From NCBI GenBank assembly GCA_003175935.1, contig PSRI01000131.1:1-42847 (forward strand): 42,847 bases of DNA, in the 5' to 3' direction. Under the pieces are notes generated by a model. The model was not told the origin of the DNA, did no database searches, and was given only the letters and a program-made list of their open reading frames with translations. This stretch comes from Bacteroidota bacterium. GTDB taxonomy: Bacteria; Bacteroidota; Bacteroidia; Chitinophagales; Chitinophagaceae. Made by a program: the position numbers and the translations under genes. Of the stretch, positions 1-7,998 are shown piece by piece. Within the stretch, counting starts at the first letter, position 1. Each line of letters starts with the position of its first letter.

Positions 1-1
1 A

Positions 2-415
2 CCGGAGATATATGAGCGAATACTCCATGCAAAATTGTTCATGGATGAGAACTTCAGCCAGCCGATTGGTCTGGACCAGATTTCCAGGAAAGCCTATTTC
101 TCACGGTTTCATTTTCACCGTGTTTTCACCAATATTTACCGCATTACCCCACACCAGTACATAACAGCCAAAAGAATTGAAAAGGCCCGGTCATTACTTG
201 CCGAAAATCGCTTATCCGTAACTGAAGTCTGCGCCGAAGTTGGCTTTGAGAGTCTTGGGTCTTTCAGCATCCTTTTTAAGAAAATGAAAGGAATTGCCCC
301 CCAGGATTTTCGCGAGTCGGCTCACCAAAATAAGATCAAAGGCCAAATACATCCACGCAAGTTTATTCCCTCCTGTTTTATTGATCAGTTCAAATTGAAC
401 GGAAAAAGAGAATAG
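2..415 (+). CDS. AraC-family transcriptional regulator, 5' end outside the window
   Basis: A DNA-binding protein with the two helix-turn-helix motifs of the AraC/XylS C-terminal domain. The first lies around QISRKAYFSRFHFHRVF and the second around VTEVCAEVGFESLGSFSILFKK, followed by the usual G-x-x-P-x-x-F/Y-R ending (GIAPQDFRES). The frame is open to base 2 with AraC-like residues (YERILHAKLFMDENF), so the true start is probably upstream of the window. The TTG at 35 and ATG at 41 are internal candidates only. What is visible is little more than the DNA-binding domain, so any ligand domain would be upstream, though some Bacteroidota members are this short. The VOC gene follows 57 bp later on the same strand and may be its target or partner, which is inference. 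About 25 residues follow the last HTH with no recognisable motif. Confidence 0.85.
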   Translation, partial: PEIYERILHAKLFMDENFSQPIGLDQISRKAYFSRFHFHRVFTNIYRITPHQYITAKRIEKARSLLAENRLSVTEVCAEVGFESLGSFSILFKKMKGIAPQDFRESAHQNKIKGQIHPRKFIPSCFIDQFKLNGKRE

Positions 416-427
416 CAATATTCGAGA

Positions 428-470
428 AATGAAATTTTTGTGTGGCAGCTACCTTAGCCAAAATTTCATT
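428..470 (+). promoter_or_regulatory. Large inverted repeat directly before the VOC start
   Basis: The arms AATGAAATTTT (428-438) and AAAATTTCATT (460-470) pair perfectly over 11 bp. Above a small internal loop, GGC (444-446) can pair with GCC (457-459). The structure ends 2 bases before the ATG at 473 and has no T-run on the plus strand. It is therefore more likely an operator or a leader hairpin covering the translation start than an intrinsic terminator. No function has been shown. Confidence 0.5.
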
Positions 471-472
471 GT

Positions 473-889
473 ATGATCACTAAAATGTCGCACGCGTCAT
501 TATTTGTTACTGACCAGCAAAAGGCTTATGACTTTTACATTAACAAGCTGGGATTTAAAGTACACACAGATGTTACTATGGAAAATGGTTACCGGTGGCT
601 CACTGTTTCGCCACCTTCTCAGCCAGATTTTGAAATAGTATTATTGCCGGCAACGGGAATGATGAATATGGATGAAGAATCTATCAAGGCATTGAAAGTA
701 TTGCTTGATAAAGGTGTAATGGGTGCCGGTGTTTTTTATACGCCTGATTGTAAAGCAACTTATCTGGAACTAAAAAACAAAGGTGTTGTGTTCAAAGGCG
801 AGCCCAGGGAGCAGTTCTATGGAATTGAGGCCATAATTACGGATGGTTGTGGAAACTGGTTCAGTATGACCCAACCGAAGGAGCAATAA
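473..889 (+). CDS. VOC (vicinal oxygen chelate / glyoxalase-bleomycin resistance-like) family protein
   Basis: A 138-residue single-chain VOC fold. The family builds metal centres from paired beta-alpha-beta-beta-beta units, and its members include glyoxalases, extradiol dioxygenases and antibiotic-binding proteins. The first module opens with MSHASLFVTDQQKAYDFY and the strand FEIVLLP. The second ends in GIEAIITDGCGNWFSM, the place of the usual F-x-D-P-D-G-N signature. The length is typical of small cytoplasmic VOC proteins and the ATG at 473 fits the family start. It lies 57 bp after the AraC-type regulator on the same strand, a common pairing in Bacteroidota. A strong inverted repeat (428-470) sits just before the start codon. 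The substrate cannot be inferred, and enzymatic activity is not certain because the metal ligands are not clear by eye. Confidence 0.85.
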   Translation: MITKMSHASLFVTDQQKAYDFYINKLGFKVHTDVTMENGYRWLTVSPPSQPDFEIVLLPATGMMNMDEESIKALKVLLDKGVMGAGVFYTPDCKATYLELKNKGVVFKGEPREQFYGIEAIITDGCGNWFSMTQPKEQ

Positions 890-910
890 TGTAAAATTGA
901 GATGCGGTTA

Positions 911-1387
911 TCAGGCTTGTTTCACTTTAAAAGTGAAATGCTTTTGTGTAGCATAACTGAAAGTAATTACAATTCCGGTTGTGAGAATTTGCGAAATGGT
1001 TGGGTAAATATGTAATTGTTCTACGAAAATCCTAAGGCAGAAATAATTCAGGAAAATACAAACTAACACCAATATAAAATATCGAAACAGCTGAATTCTT
1101 CCTCGGACATTCGACTCTGTCCACACTACATGCTTCGACAATAAGAATCCTATTGGAAAAGTAATAATGAAAGAAATAAAGAATGCAGCTACATAAGGCT
1201 TAAATGCAATTACTCCCAAATGAAGTATTTGTTTCTTTAGTATGAAATTATAGCTGATGAAAAATATCACTATACTTAAAACCGTATTTCCTCCGCCACA
1301 AACTACATACCGGTAAGTCTGCTTATCCATAAATCTGCTAAAAGGCGGATAAAAGAAATCCAGTATGGCTTCTACCGTAGTTTTCAA
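911..1387 (-). CDS. GtrA-like family membrane protein
   Basis: A 158-residue protein with four hydrophobic segments. Its N-terminus, with FYPPFSRFMDKQTYRYVVCGG followed by NTVLSIVIFF, matches the GtrA family. That family is thought to move lipid-linked sugars across the inner membrane for polysaccharide or O-antigen modification. The start chosen is TTG at 1387. An ATG at 1330 exists, but the family-typical segment before it would be lost, and a TAAATTTG promoter element sits just upstream at 1405-1412. There is no glycosyltransferase next to it, so the lipid-sugar partner is unknown. It is a single gene read away from the GNAT-like gene, with which it shares the minus strand but not obviously a transcript, because a terminator lies between them (1558-1582). 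Confidence 0.8.
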   Translation of the reverse strand: MKTTVEAILDFFYPPFSRFMDKQTYRYVVCGGGNTVLSIVIFFISYNFILKKQILHLGVIAFKPYVAAFFISFIITFPIGFLLSKHVVWTESNVRGRIQLFRYFILVLVCIFLNYFCLRIFVEQLHIYPTISQILTTGIVITFSYATQKHFTFKVKQA

Positions 1388-1404
1388 GTTTTTTAATTGC
1401 GCGG

Positions 1405-1412
1405 CAAATTTA
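1405..1412 (-). promoter_or_regulatory. Bacteroidota -7 element (TAAATTTG) for the GtrA-like gene
   Basis: On the minus strand this reads TAAATTTG, a full match to the Bacteroidota -7 consensus TAnnTTTG. Transcription would begin around 1399, giving a leader of about a dozen bases to the TTG at 1387. I do not see a good -33 TTTG at the expected distance. Confidence 0.4.
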
Positions 1413-1557
1413 ATGGAATCCTGCCTCCTTCAGGCTAAATTCTCATATTTTTTACCTTCCATGCAACCTTTATTTAGCCTTTTTGCTCTTATTATCGTTG
1501 CTTCTAAAATACAACTCGGGAAATTTATAAAAATATTCCTGACAACATGAGAAAACT

Positions 1558-1582
1558 AAACCCCCGGTCTTTCCGGGGGTTT
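1558..1582 (-). terminator. Intrinsic terminator after the GNAT-like gene
   Basis: A perfect 10-bp stem, AAACCCCCGG / CCGGGGGTTT, with loop TCTTT. On the minus strand the stem runs into TTTAGTTTT, and the plus side is also T-rich, so it could act in both directions. It lies 29 bp past the stop of the minus-strand GNAT-like gene. Confidence 0.85.
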
Positions 1583-1610
1583 GTATTTAATATTATTATA
1601 GATTCTTATG

Positions 1611-2735
1611 TCATTTGAACTCCAGTCGATAAGTAATATGCTTTTTTGAAAATGTGGCCCCTGTAGCTTCATGAATAGCAATCATTTTAGTATTAAAGTC
1701 CCCAACCCAGGATAATTCAAGTTCTACATACTGGTTAAGGGGAAGAACATACTCCTTCAGTTTAATAAACATGGCAGATTCGAGTCCGTGTTTCTGAAAT
1801 TTTGATTTCGTGCCCATTATAATCGCTCGCATTTTTTTGTTTTTACGGCCATATTTGTTCAGAGCAAATTTTAGTTTACCAAAAAAGTTAAGTTTCCCAT
1901 TCAGGTTTTTAATTAATTCATTGGCATCGGGAACAATTACTACAAGCGAAGCGGGCTCGCCATTCACATAGGAGAACCAAATCAGTCTTTCATCCATTAT
2001 TGGTTTTAACTTTTGAAAGCTTTCACGTATTGATTGCTCTGTTATGGGTGTGAAATTTTCAAAGTCTTTCCAGGCGTCATTGTATATCTCTAAAAAATCC
2101 TTCGCAAATCTGTCGAATTTAGATTTCTCCAGATGTTCAAAATTGTACCCCGGCTTTTTGGAAACCCATTCCGCAATTTTGGTAAATCTTTCGGGAAAAG
2201 GTTTGTGGATATCGATTCTATTACTGATTTGTTCGTAAGAAGGAACAAATCCATATCGTTCAAAAAGCCTCTTATAATAAGGGGCGTGATAATTCATGCC
2301 ATAGGAAGGCGTTGTATATCCATCCACCAGTAATCCCCACCACATATCATTCTCGCCAAAGTTTACAGGAGCATCCATGGCCTGCATTCCCTGGTCGATG
2401 AGCCATTTTTTTGCGGTATCAAATAAAACATCGGCAGCCTGCTGACTATCGATGCATTCAAAAAATCCAGCGCCTCCAGTTGGCTTTTCAAATTTGTAAG
2501 CTTTTTTATCATTTACAAATGCTGCTATCCTGCCTATCACCTTTCCCTGATCGTCTTTTAATATCCAGCGGGTACACTTACCATGCTCGTGAAAATGATT
2601 ACGTGCGGGGTCAAATACAGATTCAATATCGTTGTCGAGGGGACAAACCCAATTTGGATCATCTTTATAGATCATCCTGGGCAAATTCAAAAATGCTTTT
2701 CTGGCAGATATATCCTTAACTTCTATTATTTCCAT
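1611..2735 (-). CDS. GNAT-like N-acetyltransferase-fold protein (function unknown)
   Basis: A 374-residue cytoplasmic protein of a type widespread in Bacteroidota and usually annotated as GNAT family or hypothetical. It begins with MEIIEVKDISARKAFLNLPRM and has an early block typical of this group (YKDDPNWVCPLDNDIESVFDP). The stretch GKVIGRIAAFVND, with its basic G-x-I-G-R-I, resembles the acetyl-CoA-binding strand of GNAT domains. A second GNAT-like half follows (WFSYVNGEPASLVVIVPD and later ELSWVGDFNTKMIAIHEATGA), suggesting a tandem arrangement. I chose the ATG at 2735: the frame stays open to 2822, but the extra 29 residues are basic and do not resemble the family. The gene is divergent from argS with 163 bp between the starts. 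The acceptor substrate is unknown. Confidence 0.75.
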   Translation of the reverse strand: MEIIEVKDISARKAFLNLPRMIYKDDPNWVCPLDNDIESVFDPARNHFHEHGKCTRWILKDDQGKVIGRIAAFVNDKKAYKFEKPTGGAGFFECIDSQQAADVLFDTAKKWLIDQGMQAMDAPVNFGENDMWWGLLVDGYTTPSYGMNYHAPYYKRLFERYGFVPSYEQISNRIDIHKPFPERFTKIAEWVSKKPGYNFEHLEKSKFDRFAKDFLEIYNDAWKDFENFTPITEQSIRESFQKLKPIMDERLIWFSYVNGEPASLVVIVPDANELIKNLNGKLNFFGKLKFALNKYGRKNKKMRAIIMGTKSKFQKHGLESAMFIKLKEYVLPLNQYVELELSWVGDFNTKMIAIHEATGATFSKKHITYRLEFK

Positions 2736-2870
2736 ACTATTTCTTTTCAAAAAAATGAGGCTTGTAAGATAATGAAAAACCGGACGCCGGAGACGATTTC
2801 GCTTACGCTGCTGCCTCTCCACGATTTAAAACACTCACACAGATAATTCTTTAATAAAATTCCGGAACCG

Positions 2871-2878
2871 TATTTTTG
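2871..2878 (+). promoter_or_regulatory. Bacteroidota -7 element (TATTTTTG) for argS
   Basis: TATTTTTG is a full match to TAnnTTTG. It predicts a start of transcription near 2884 and a leader of about 15 bases before the ATG at 2899. The -33 box is weak. Confidence 0.45.
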
Positions 2879-2898
2879 CAGCGCCTTAAAAATTGAAT

Positions 2899-4794
2899 AT
2901 GTCGGTATTTGCAGCGATTCAGTCAGCAGTAGTCAAAAGTCTGGAAGATTTATACCAGGTGAAGATTTCATCATCCGATTTTCAAATCAATCAAACCAAA
3001 CCTGAGTTTGAAGGGGATTATACTGTTGTATTGTTTTCCTTACTTAAAGCGCTGCGGAAATCTCCAGACGCACTGGGCAAAGAATTGGGTGACCACTTAA
3101 TAAAATCACATAGCACATTATTCAGCTCCTATAATGTCATTAAGGGCTTTCTTAATTTGAGTATCTCCGATCAGTATTGGTCCGGGATCCTAAATGCAAA
3201 TTATAAAAATGAGGATTATGGAAAGATAGCAGGTGGAAAAGGCTGCATCATGGTTGAGTATTCATCTCCTAATACTAACAAACCTCTTCATCTTGGACAC
3301 TTAAGAAATAATTTTTTGGGATGGAGCATCGCAGAGATTTTAAAAGCGAATGGATATGAGATAGTAAAGACCTGTATAGTTAATGACAGGGGAGTTCATA
3401 TTTGCAAGAGCATGTTGGCCTGGCAAAAATTTGGAAATGGTTCCACTCCTGAATCAACCGGAATTAAAGGTGATCATCTTGTGGGAGATTTTTATGTGAT
3501 GTTTGAAACAGAACTTAGAAAACAGGCCGAGCCATTGTATCAAAAATTATTGAAGGGTGATATTTCTGAAATTTCTGGTGATGATAAGGTGAAGTCGACT
3601 TTATTGGTTTCGAAATTAAACTCCGGGGAACTCAATTCAGAAAAGAAAGCTGAACTTGAATCTGAAATAAGAGAAATTGCGAGGTACCACACTCCTATCA
3701 TGCAGGAGGTAAGAGAAATGCTCCTCAAATGGGAGCAACATGATCCTGCAACAATTGAATTGTGGAAGAAAATGAATGGTTGGGTTTACGAGGGATTTGA
3801 TGCCACCTATAAAAGAATTGGAGTTGAATTTGATAAAACATATTACGAGAGCAATACCTATCTTCTGGGCAAAAAATACGTGGAAGAAGGATTGGGAAAA
3901 GGTATATTTTTTAAGAAATCTGACGGAAGTGTTTGGATTGACCTGACGGCAGATGGATTGGATGAAAAGCTTTTGTTGAGAAAAGATGGCACATCGGTTT
4001 ACATAACGCAGGACCTTGGGCTGGCCAAACTAAAATATGATGATTATCATCCTGAGCAAAGCATTTATGTGATAGGTGATGAGCAGAATTATCACATGCG
4101 GGTTTTGAAACTGATTGCAGAAAAGCTTGGCCTTCCTCATGCTGATGGTATATATCATTTGAGTTACGGAATGGTTGAACTTCCTTCGGGGAAAATGAAA
4201 AGCCGTGAAGGCACTTCAGTAGATGCGGATGACCTGGTTGAAGAAATGATCCTGGAAGCAAAAAATAAAACTGCAGAGCAGGGAAAAATCGAAGGATTTA
4301 CAAAAGATGAATTACAGAATTTGTATGATGTAATAGGACTGGGTGGATTGAAGTTCTTTTTGCTGAAAGTGGATCCCAGAAAAAAAATGGTATTCAATCC
4401 TGCTGAATCTATAGACCTGCATGGATTTACAGCAACATTTATTCAATACGCCTATGCAAGGATTAAATCCATATTGAGAAAGGAAACACCATCGAATGAT
4501 TTTAAATTAGACGCTGAAGAGACTCTCCTTCCTCTTGAAAAAGAGCTCATCATTTTACTGGAGCAATATGGATCCATTATTGAACAGGCTGGCAAAGACC
4601 ATGACCCATCGGTGATAGCAAATTATGTTTTTCATTTGGCGCAAACTTTCAATTCATTTTATTCCAAACACTCAGTATCTCAAGCTGAAACCCATCATAA
4701 AAAAGAACTTCGACTCATGATTTGTCAGCTCACTTCGTCCGTAATCAAATCCTCAATGGCCCTCCTGGGAATTAAAGTTCCTGATAGAATGTAA
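2899..4794 (+). CDS. argS: Arginine--tRNA ligase
   Basis: A class I aminoacyl-tRNA synthetase that charges tRNA-Arg with arginine using ATP in the cytoplasm. It has 631 residues. The N-terminal additional domain (about 1-110) precedes the Rossmann catalytic core, which carries the HIGH-type motif HLGH at 131-134 within NTNKPLHLGHLRNN. The KMSKS-equivalent loop is KMKSREG at about 432-438, a form usual in Bacteroidota ArgRS. The C-terminal DALR anticodon-binding domain shows in FIQYAYARIKSILRK and continues to the end. I start at the ATG at 2899; a TTG two codons upstream is in frame, but the ATG gives the normal start MSVFAAIQ. It is a single gene, divergent from the GNAT-like gene, with a -7 promoter box at 2871 and a possible weak terminator at 4846-4870. 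Confidence 0.97.
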   Translation: MSVFAAIQSAVVKSLEDLYQVKISSSDFQINQTKPEFEGDYTVVLFSLLKALRKSPDALGKELGDHLIKSHSTLFSSYNVIKGFLNLSISDQYWSGILNANYKNEDYGKIAGGKGCIMVEYSSPNTNKPLHLGHLRNNFLGWSIAEILKANGYEIVKTCIVNDRGVHICKSMLAWQKFGNGSTPESTGIKGDHLVGDFYVMFETELRKQAEPLYQKLLKGDISEISGDDKVKSTLLVSKLNSGELNSEKKAELESEIREIARYHTPIMQEVREMLLKWEQHDPATIELWKKMNGWVYEGFDATYKRIGVEFDKTYYESNTYLLGKKYVEEGLGKGIFFKKSDGSVWIDLTADGLDEKLLLRKDGTSVYITQDLGLAKLKYDDYHPEQSIYVIGDEQNYHMRVLKLIAEKLGLPHADGIYHLSYGMVELPSGKMKSREGTSVDADDLVEEMILEAKNKTAEQGKIEGFTKDELQNLYDVIGLGGLKFFLLKVDPRKKMVFNPAESIDLHGFTATFIQYAYARIKSILRKETPSNDFKLDAEETLLPLEKELIILLEQYGSIIEQAGKDHDPSVIANYVFHLAQTFNSFYSKHSVSQAETHHKKELRLMICQLTSSVIKSSMALLGIKVPDRM

Positions 4795-4845
4795 AACCTG
4801 GCCATATTTATTTCATGTAAATTGATTTTTGAATTTTCAAAAAGG

Positions 4846-4870
4846 AAAATACTTTCTTAAAAAGTTTTTT
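4846..4870 (+). terminator. Possible weak terminator after argS
   Basis: ACTTT (4851-4855) pairs with AAAGT (4861-4865) around a CTTAA loop. Flanking A and T runs extend the stem past a bulge, and TTTTT follows. The stem is short and AT-rich, so this is a weak call. Confidence 0.35.
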
Positions 4871-4875
4871 CATCA

Positions 4876-4905
4876 TTGTTAAGATTTGGGGTCTCTCTAA
4901 TTTTA
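4876..4905 (+). promoter_or_regulatory. Candidate promoter for the cysteine-rich lipoprotein gene
   Basis: TTG at 4876-4878 and TAATTTTA at 4898-4905 are 19 bp apart, the spacing of Bacteroidota -33/-7 promoters. The -7 box deviates from TAnnTTTG only in its last base. It would give a leader of about 35 bases. Confidence 0.35.
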
Positions 4906-4944
4906 CTCTGTGATTATTTATTCAGACCTTTTAAAACTTAACTT

Positions 4945-5706
4945 ATGAAAAGATTATCCGTGCTGTTTGCATGCTTTCTCCTGATTTCTTCCTGTAACAA
5001 GTTTCAAAAAGAATTTGAAGATCAAACCAACAAACTAACAACAGTAAAAGATTTGCATCATGTTACCACAGGGGTTTCAAAAATGATTTTAATAAATGCA
5101 GGAAAGCAAATTTTATTGCTCAACAAATCTGTGGACAGTTTGGCCGACAATTTATATGACCGGGCCATTGTACTTGCTTCAGAGACCAATTTTAAGGAGC
5201 CAGGATTACGCTGGCAAAAATTTGATGGCCGATTATATTTTTTTAATGATGAAAGATCTGTTTTGATTCATCGAAATTGTGCCAAAGCTATTTTGATGAG
5301 TTTGGATGAACCTGAAGGAACTCGTCGAGTGAAAATAATTTCATCGGCGTTGAGTTTAGGCCAGGCGTCAATGACCGTACTGGCGGGTTATGGGTTATCA
5401 ATCATGAAAGGAAGATGGAATACTGACAAAATGTTGAGTAGAGATTTCGAAAATGCTTTTGAAATGTTGAATTATGGGTTTTCGTTAAATGGATGGGTTG
5501 TTCCGGGAAAAGGGCCAGAGGCCTGGGCGTTTAAAGATCCGAAGTGTGATAGTGGTGGAGCGGGAAGTGAATCCTGCACGGTCAAAGCGTCTAATCCGAT
5601 TGGAGGTGTGGAGTGCTCGGTGAAATGCAAGACCGGTTTTTATGCTTGTTGTGAGAATGCTACTACTAATTGCACCTGCAAGAAGGATCCTGTGACTTTG
5701 AACTAG
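4945..5706 (+). CDS. Lipoprotein with cysteine-rich C-terminal tail, function unknown
   Basis: I do not recognise the family of the main domain. The 253-residue protein starts with a lipoprotein signal (MKRLSVLFACFLLISSC) with the lipidated Cys at 17, so it should be anchored in a membrane facing the periplasm or the outside. Residues about 20-200 are helical-looking and soluble, with VSKMILINAGKQILLLNKSVDSLADN near the start. After a Gly-rich linker (DSGGAGSES) comes a compact cysteine module spaced C-x3-C-x6-CC-x6-C-x-C near the end (ECSVKCKTGFYACC then NCTCKK), with two more Cys just before it. Such a tail suggests a disulfide-stabilised or metal-binding knob outside the cytoplasm. The gene stands alone between argS and glgB with its own candidate promoter and a strong terminator. 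Codon use looks like that of its neighbours. Confidence 0.8.
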   Translation: MKRLSVLFACFLLISSCNKFQKEFEDQTNKLTTVKDLHHVTTGVSKMILINAGKQILLLNKSVDSLADNLYDRAIVLASETNFKEPGLRWQKFDGRLYFFNDERSVLIHRNCAKAILMSLDEPEGTRRVKIISSALSLGQASMTVLAGYGLSIMKGRWNTDKMLSRDFENAFEMLNYGFSLNGWVVPGKGPEAWAFKDPKCDSGGAGSESCTVKASNPIGGVECSVKCKTGFYACCENATTNCTCKKDPVTLN

Positions 5707-5737
5707 GATTGCCCTGTATGTACCGCGAATAATCCCG

Positions 5738-5769
5738 AAGGCCGCCTGAACTGATAGGAAGGCGGCTTT
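5738..5769 (+). terminator. Intrinsic terminator after the lipoprotein gene
   Basis: GCCGCCT (5741-5747) pairs with AGGCGGC (5760-5766). The stem extends to 10 bp through a G-U and two A-T pairs, and a T-run follows at about 5779-5785. It separates the plus-strand lipoprotein gene from the convergent glgB. Confidence 0.75.
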
Positions 5770-5827
5770 CTAAATGATTTTTTTAAAATTTAAAACCGGG
5801 CAATATTTTTTTCTTTTATCGGGATTT

Positions 5828-7858
5828 TTATTTGAGAACTATACAGGCCAGCGCAGGGAGATGAACATTCAATTCGTAACGATTTTCAGAATCCTCTAAG
5901 AGAGTGGTTGTAATTGCCGGATTATAAACATCACCAGTGCCCCAATATTTTTTGTCGTCGCTATTGAATATTTCCTTCCATTCAGTTTTATTCTCGGCCT
6001 GAATTTTCCAATTGCGGTGCACCATCGGCGTTAGATTCAATATTACGAGCAAATCATCTTCAGGTTTTTTGCCTTTGCGCCTATAAGAAATTACACAATC
6101 CGAACGGTGATTGAGGTCAACCCATTCAAATCCGTAAATATTGAACTGATTTTCGTAAAGTGCAGGTTCAGACTTCAACAATAAATTCAAATCCCGAACA
6201 CAGTCTTTCAATTTCTGATGCCCTTCATATTGAAGAAGAAACCAGTCTAATTCTGATTTATAATTCCATTCGCTTGTTTGTCCGAATTCATCACCCATGA
6301 ACAATAATTTTCCTCCGGGATGTGTAAACATGTAACTGTACAATGTTCTGAGGTTGGCGAATTTTTGCCATTCGTCTCCAGGCATTTTATAAAGCATGGG
6401 ACTTTTCCCGTGAACAATTTCATCATGACTCAAAGGAAGCATAAAATTTTCATCATAGAAATACATCATGCTAAATGAAAATTTGTCCTGGTAGTGTTCC
6501 CTGAAAATCGGATCCATTTTAAAATAATCCAGTGTGTCATGCATCCAACCCATCATCCATTTCATTCCAAATCCCAATCCTTCAGAAAAAGTAGGTTTAC
6601 TAACTCCGGGCCAATCTGTTGCTTCTTCTGCAATAGTTTGCACATCGGGGAAATCCCGATAAATAGTTTCATTGAGATCTTTAATAAATGCAATCGCTTC
6701 AAGATTGCCATCGCCACCATGTTCATTTGGTTCCCACTGGCCGGTTTGTCGGCTATAATTTAATTTGAGCATGGAACTAACCGCGTCCACGCGGATGCCA
6801 TCGATATGATATTTCTCAAACCAGTATCTCGCGCTGCTAATTAGAAAAGATTTTACTTCTCCCCTTTTATAATTGAAAATATAACTGTTCCAGTCGGGAT
6901 GAAATCCTTTGCGCATATCGGCGTATTCATACGTATGCGTGCCGTCAAACATGAAAAGTCCGTGGGAGTCGTAAGGAAAATGCGAAGGCACCCAATCCAG
7001 TATTACGCCGATTCCTTCTTTATGAAATTCGTCAATCAAATCCATGAAGCCCTGTGGGTCGCCGAACCTTGAAGTGGGTGCAAAATATCCTGTTCCCTGG
7101 TAACCCCAACTTCCATCGAATGGGTGTTCCATTACAGGCATAAATTCTACATGGGTGAATCCCATTTCCTTTACGTAAGGAACAAGTCGATCCTTAATTT
7201 GCTGATATGAATTATATCTTTCCTCGTCATTTTTATCGGGTCGCATCCAGCTTGCGAGGTGAACTTCGTATACGCTCCAGGGTGAGTCAAGTGCATTGTG
7301 TTTTTTTCTTTTTCCCATCCATTGTTCATCACTCCAATTATAATCGAGTTTCCATGTTATTGAAGCTGTATCTGGTCTTCTTTCCCAGAACCAGGCAAAG
7401 GGATCGCCCTTATCTAATTGTTTTCCTTTATACCCGTGAATATGGTATTTGTAAACTTCACCTGATTTCATATATGGAATAAATCCTTCCCAGATTCCTG
7501 ATTTTTCCAAACGAACATACAAAGGATGTGATTCCGGATTCCAATCATTAAAATTCCCGATCACAGATAAATAACTTGCGTTTGGTGCCCAAACTGCGAA
7601 ATAATATCCGCGTGTTCCCAATACTTCTATTTCGCGTGATCCAAATAAATTGTAAAGGGAATAATGCGTGCCGTTTTGAAAATTAGAAATATCCTCATCT
7701 GAAAAAATGGAATAATTCCAAACTGATTTTTCGGTGTCCACAAAATGAATTTCTTCATAAAGTTTTCCTGATCCTTCCTTATTACCGTCTGCATCTCCAC
7801 TCTTCCGCACAGAATTATTTTCAAGATTATTTGTGGAATTTTCTGAAGCTTGCTTCAT
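5828..7858 (-). CDS. glgB: 1,4-alpha-glucan branching enzyme
   Basis: A GH13 enzyme that cuts alpha-1,4-glucan chains and re-joins them as alpha-1,6 branches during glycogen synthesis in the cytoplasm. It has 676 residues. A polar N-terminal extension of about 40 residues precedes the CBM48 domain (YYFAVWAPNASYLSVIGNFNDW). The (beta/alpha)8 barrel follows, with SWGYQGTGYFAPTSRFG, the nucleophile in GIRVDAV (Asp358), the acid/base in TIAEEATDW (Glu411) and LSHDEIVHGK for the third acidic residue. The all-beta C-terminal domain ends at ACIVLK. All catalytic residues are present. The ATG at 7858 is the only good start, and the Ser/Asn-rich beginning is probably disordered. It is divergent from the outer membrane barrel gene and lies 7 kb from glgC-glgA on the same strand, so it is a separate transcript of the same pathway. 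Confidence 0.95.
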   Translation of the reverse strand: MKQASENSTNNLENNSVRKSGDADGNKEGSGKLYEEIHFVDTEKSVWNYSIFSDEDISNFQNGTHYSLYNLFGSREIEVLGTRGYYFAVWAPNASYLSVIGNFNDWNPESHPLYVRLEKSGIWEGFIPYMKSGEVYKYHIHGYKGKQLDKGDPFAWFWERRPDTASITWKLDYNWSDEQWMGKRKKHNALDSPWSVYEVHLASWMRPDKNDEERYNSYQQIKDRLVPYVKEMGFTHVEFMPVMEHPFDGSWGYQGTGYFAPTSRFGDPQGFMDLIDEFHKEGIGVILDWVPSHFPYDSHGLFMFDGTHTYEYADMRKGFHPDWNSYIFNYKRGEVKSFLISSARYWFEKYHIDGIRVDAVSSMLKLNYSRQTGQWEPNEHGGDGNLEAIAFIKDLNETIYRDFPDVQTIAEEATDWPGVSKPTFSEGLGFGMKWMMGWMHDTLDYFKMDPIFREHYQDKFSFSMMYFYDENFMLPLSHDEIVHGKSPMLYKMPGDEWQKFANLRTLYSYMFTHPGGKLLFMGDEFGQTSEWNYKSELDWFLLQYEGHQKLKDCVRDLNLLLKSEPALYENQFNIYGFEWVDLNHRSDCVISYRRKGKKPEDDLLVILNLTPMVHRNWKIQAENKTEWKEIFNSDDKKYWGTGDVYNPAITTTLLEDSENRYELNVHLPALACIVLK

Positions 7859-7887
7859 AAACAGAAATTGAAGTGAAAATGGAAGTA

Positions 7888-7898
7888 ACGTTTAACGT
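7888..7898. promoter_or_regulatory. Candidate operator ACGTT-T-AACGT between glgB and the barrel gene
   Basis: An 11-bp odd-centred palindrome lies 30 bp upstream of the glgB start in the 140-bp divergent region. Short palindromes arise by chance, and no regulator gene is near. Confidence 0.2.
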
Positions 7899-7998
7899 AA
7901 AATTAAGAGTTACAGCGCTTAGATGCGTTCTTTTTTCATCGATCTTGCTTACTCGTTTACAACAACTATAAATCCCTAAATTAACCAAGGCTAACCCC

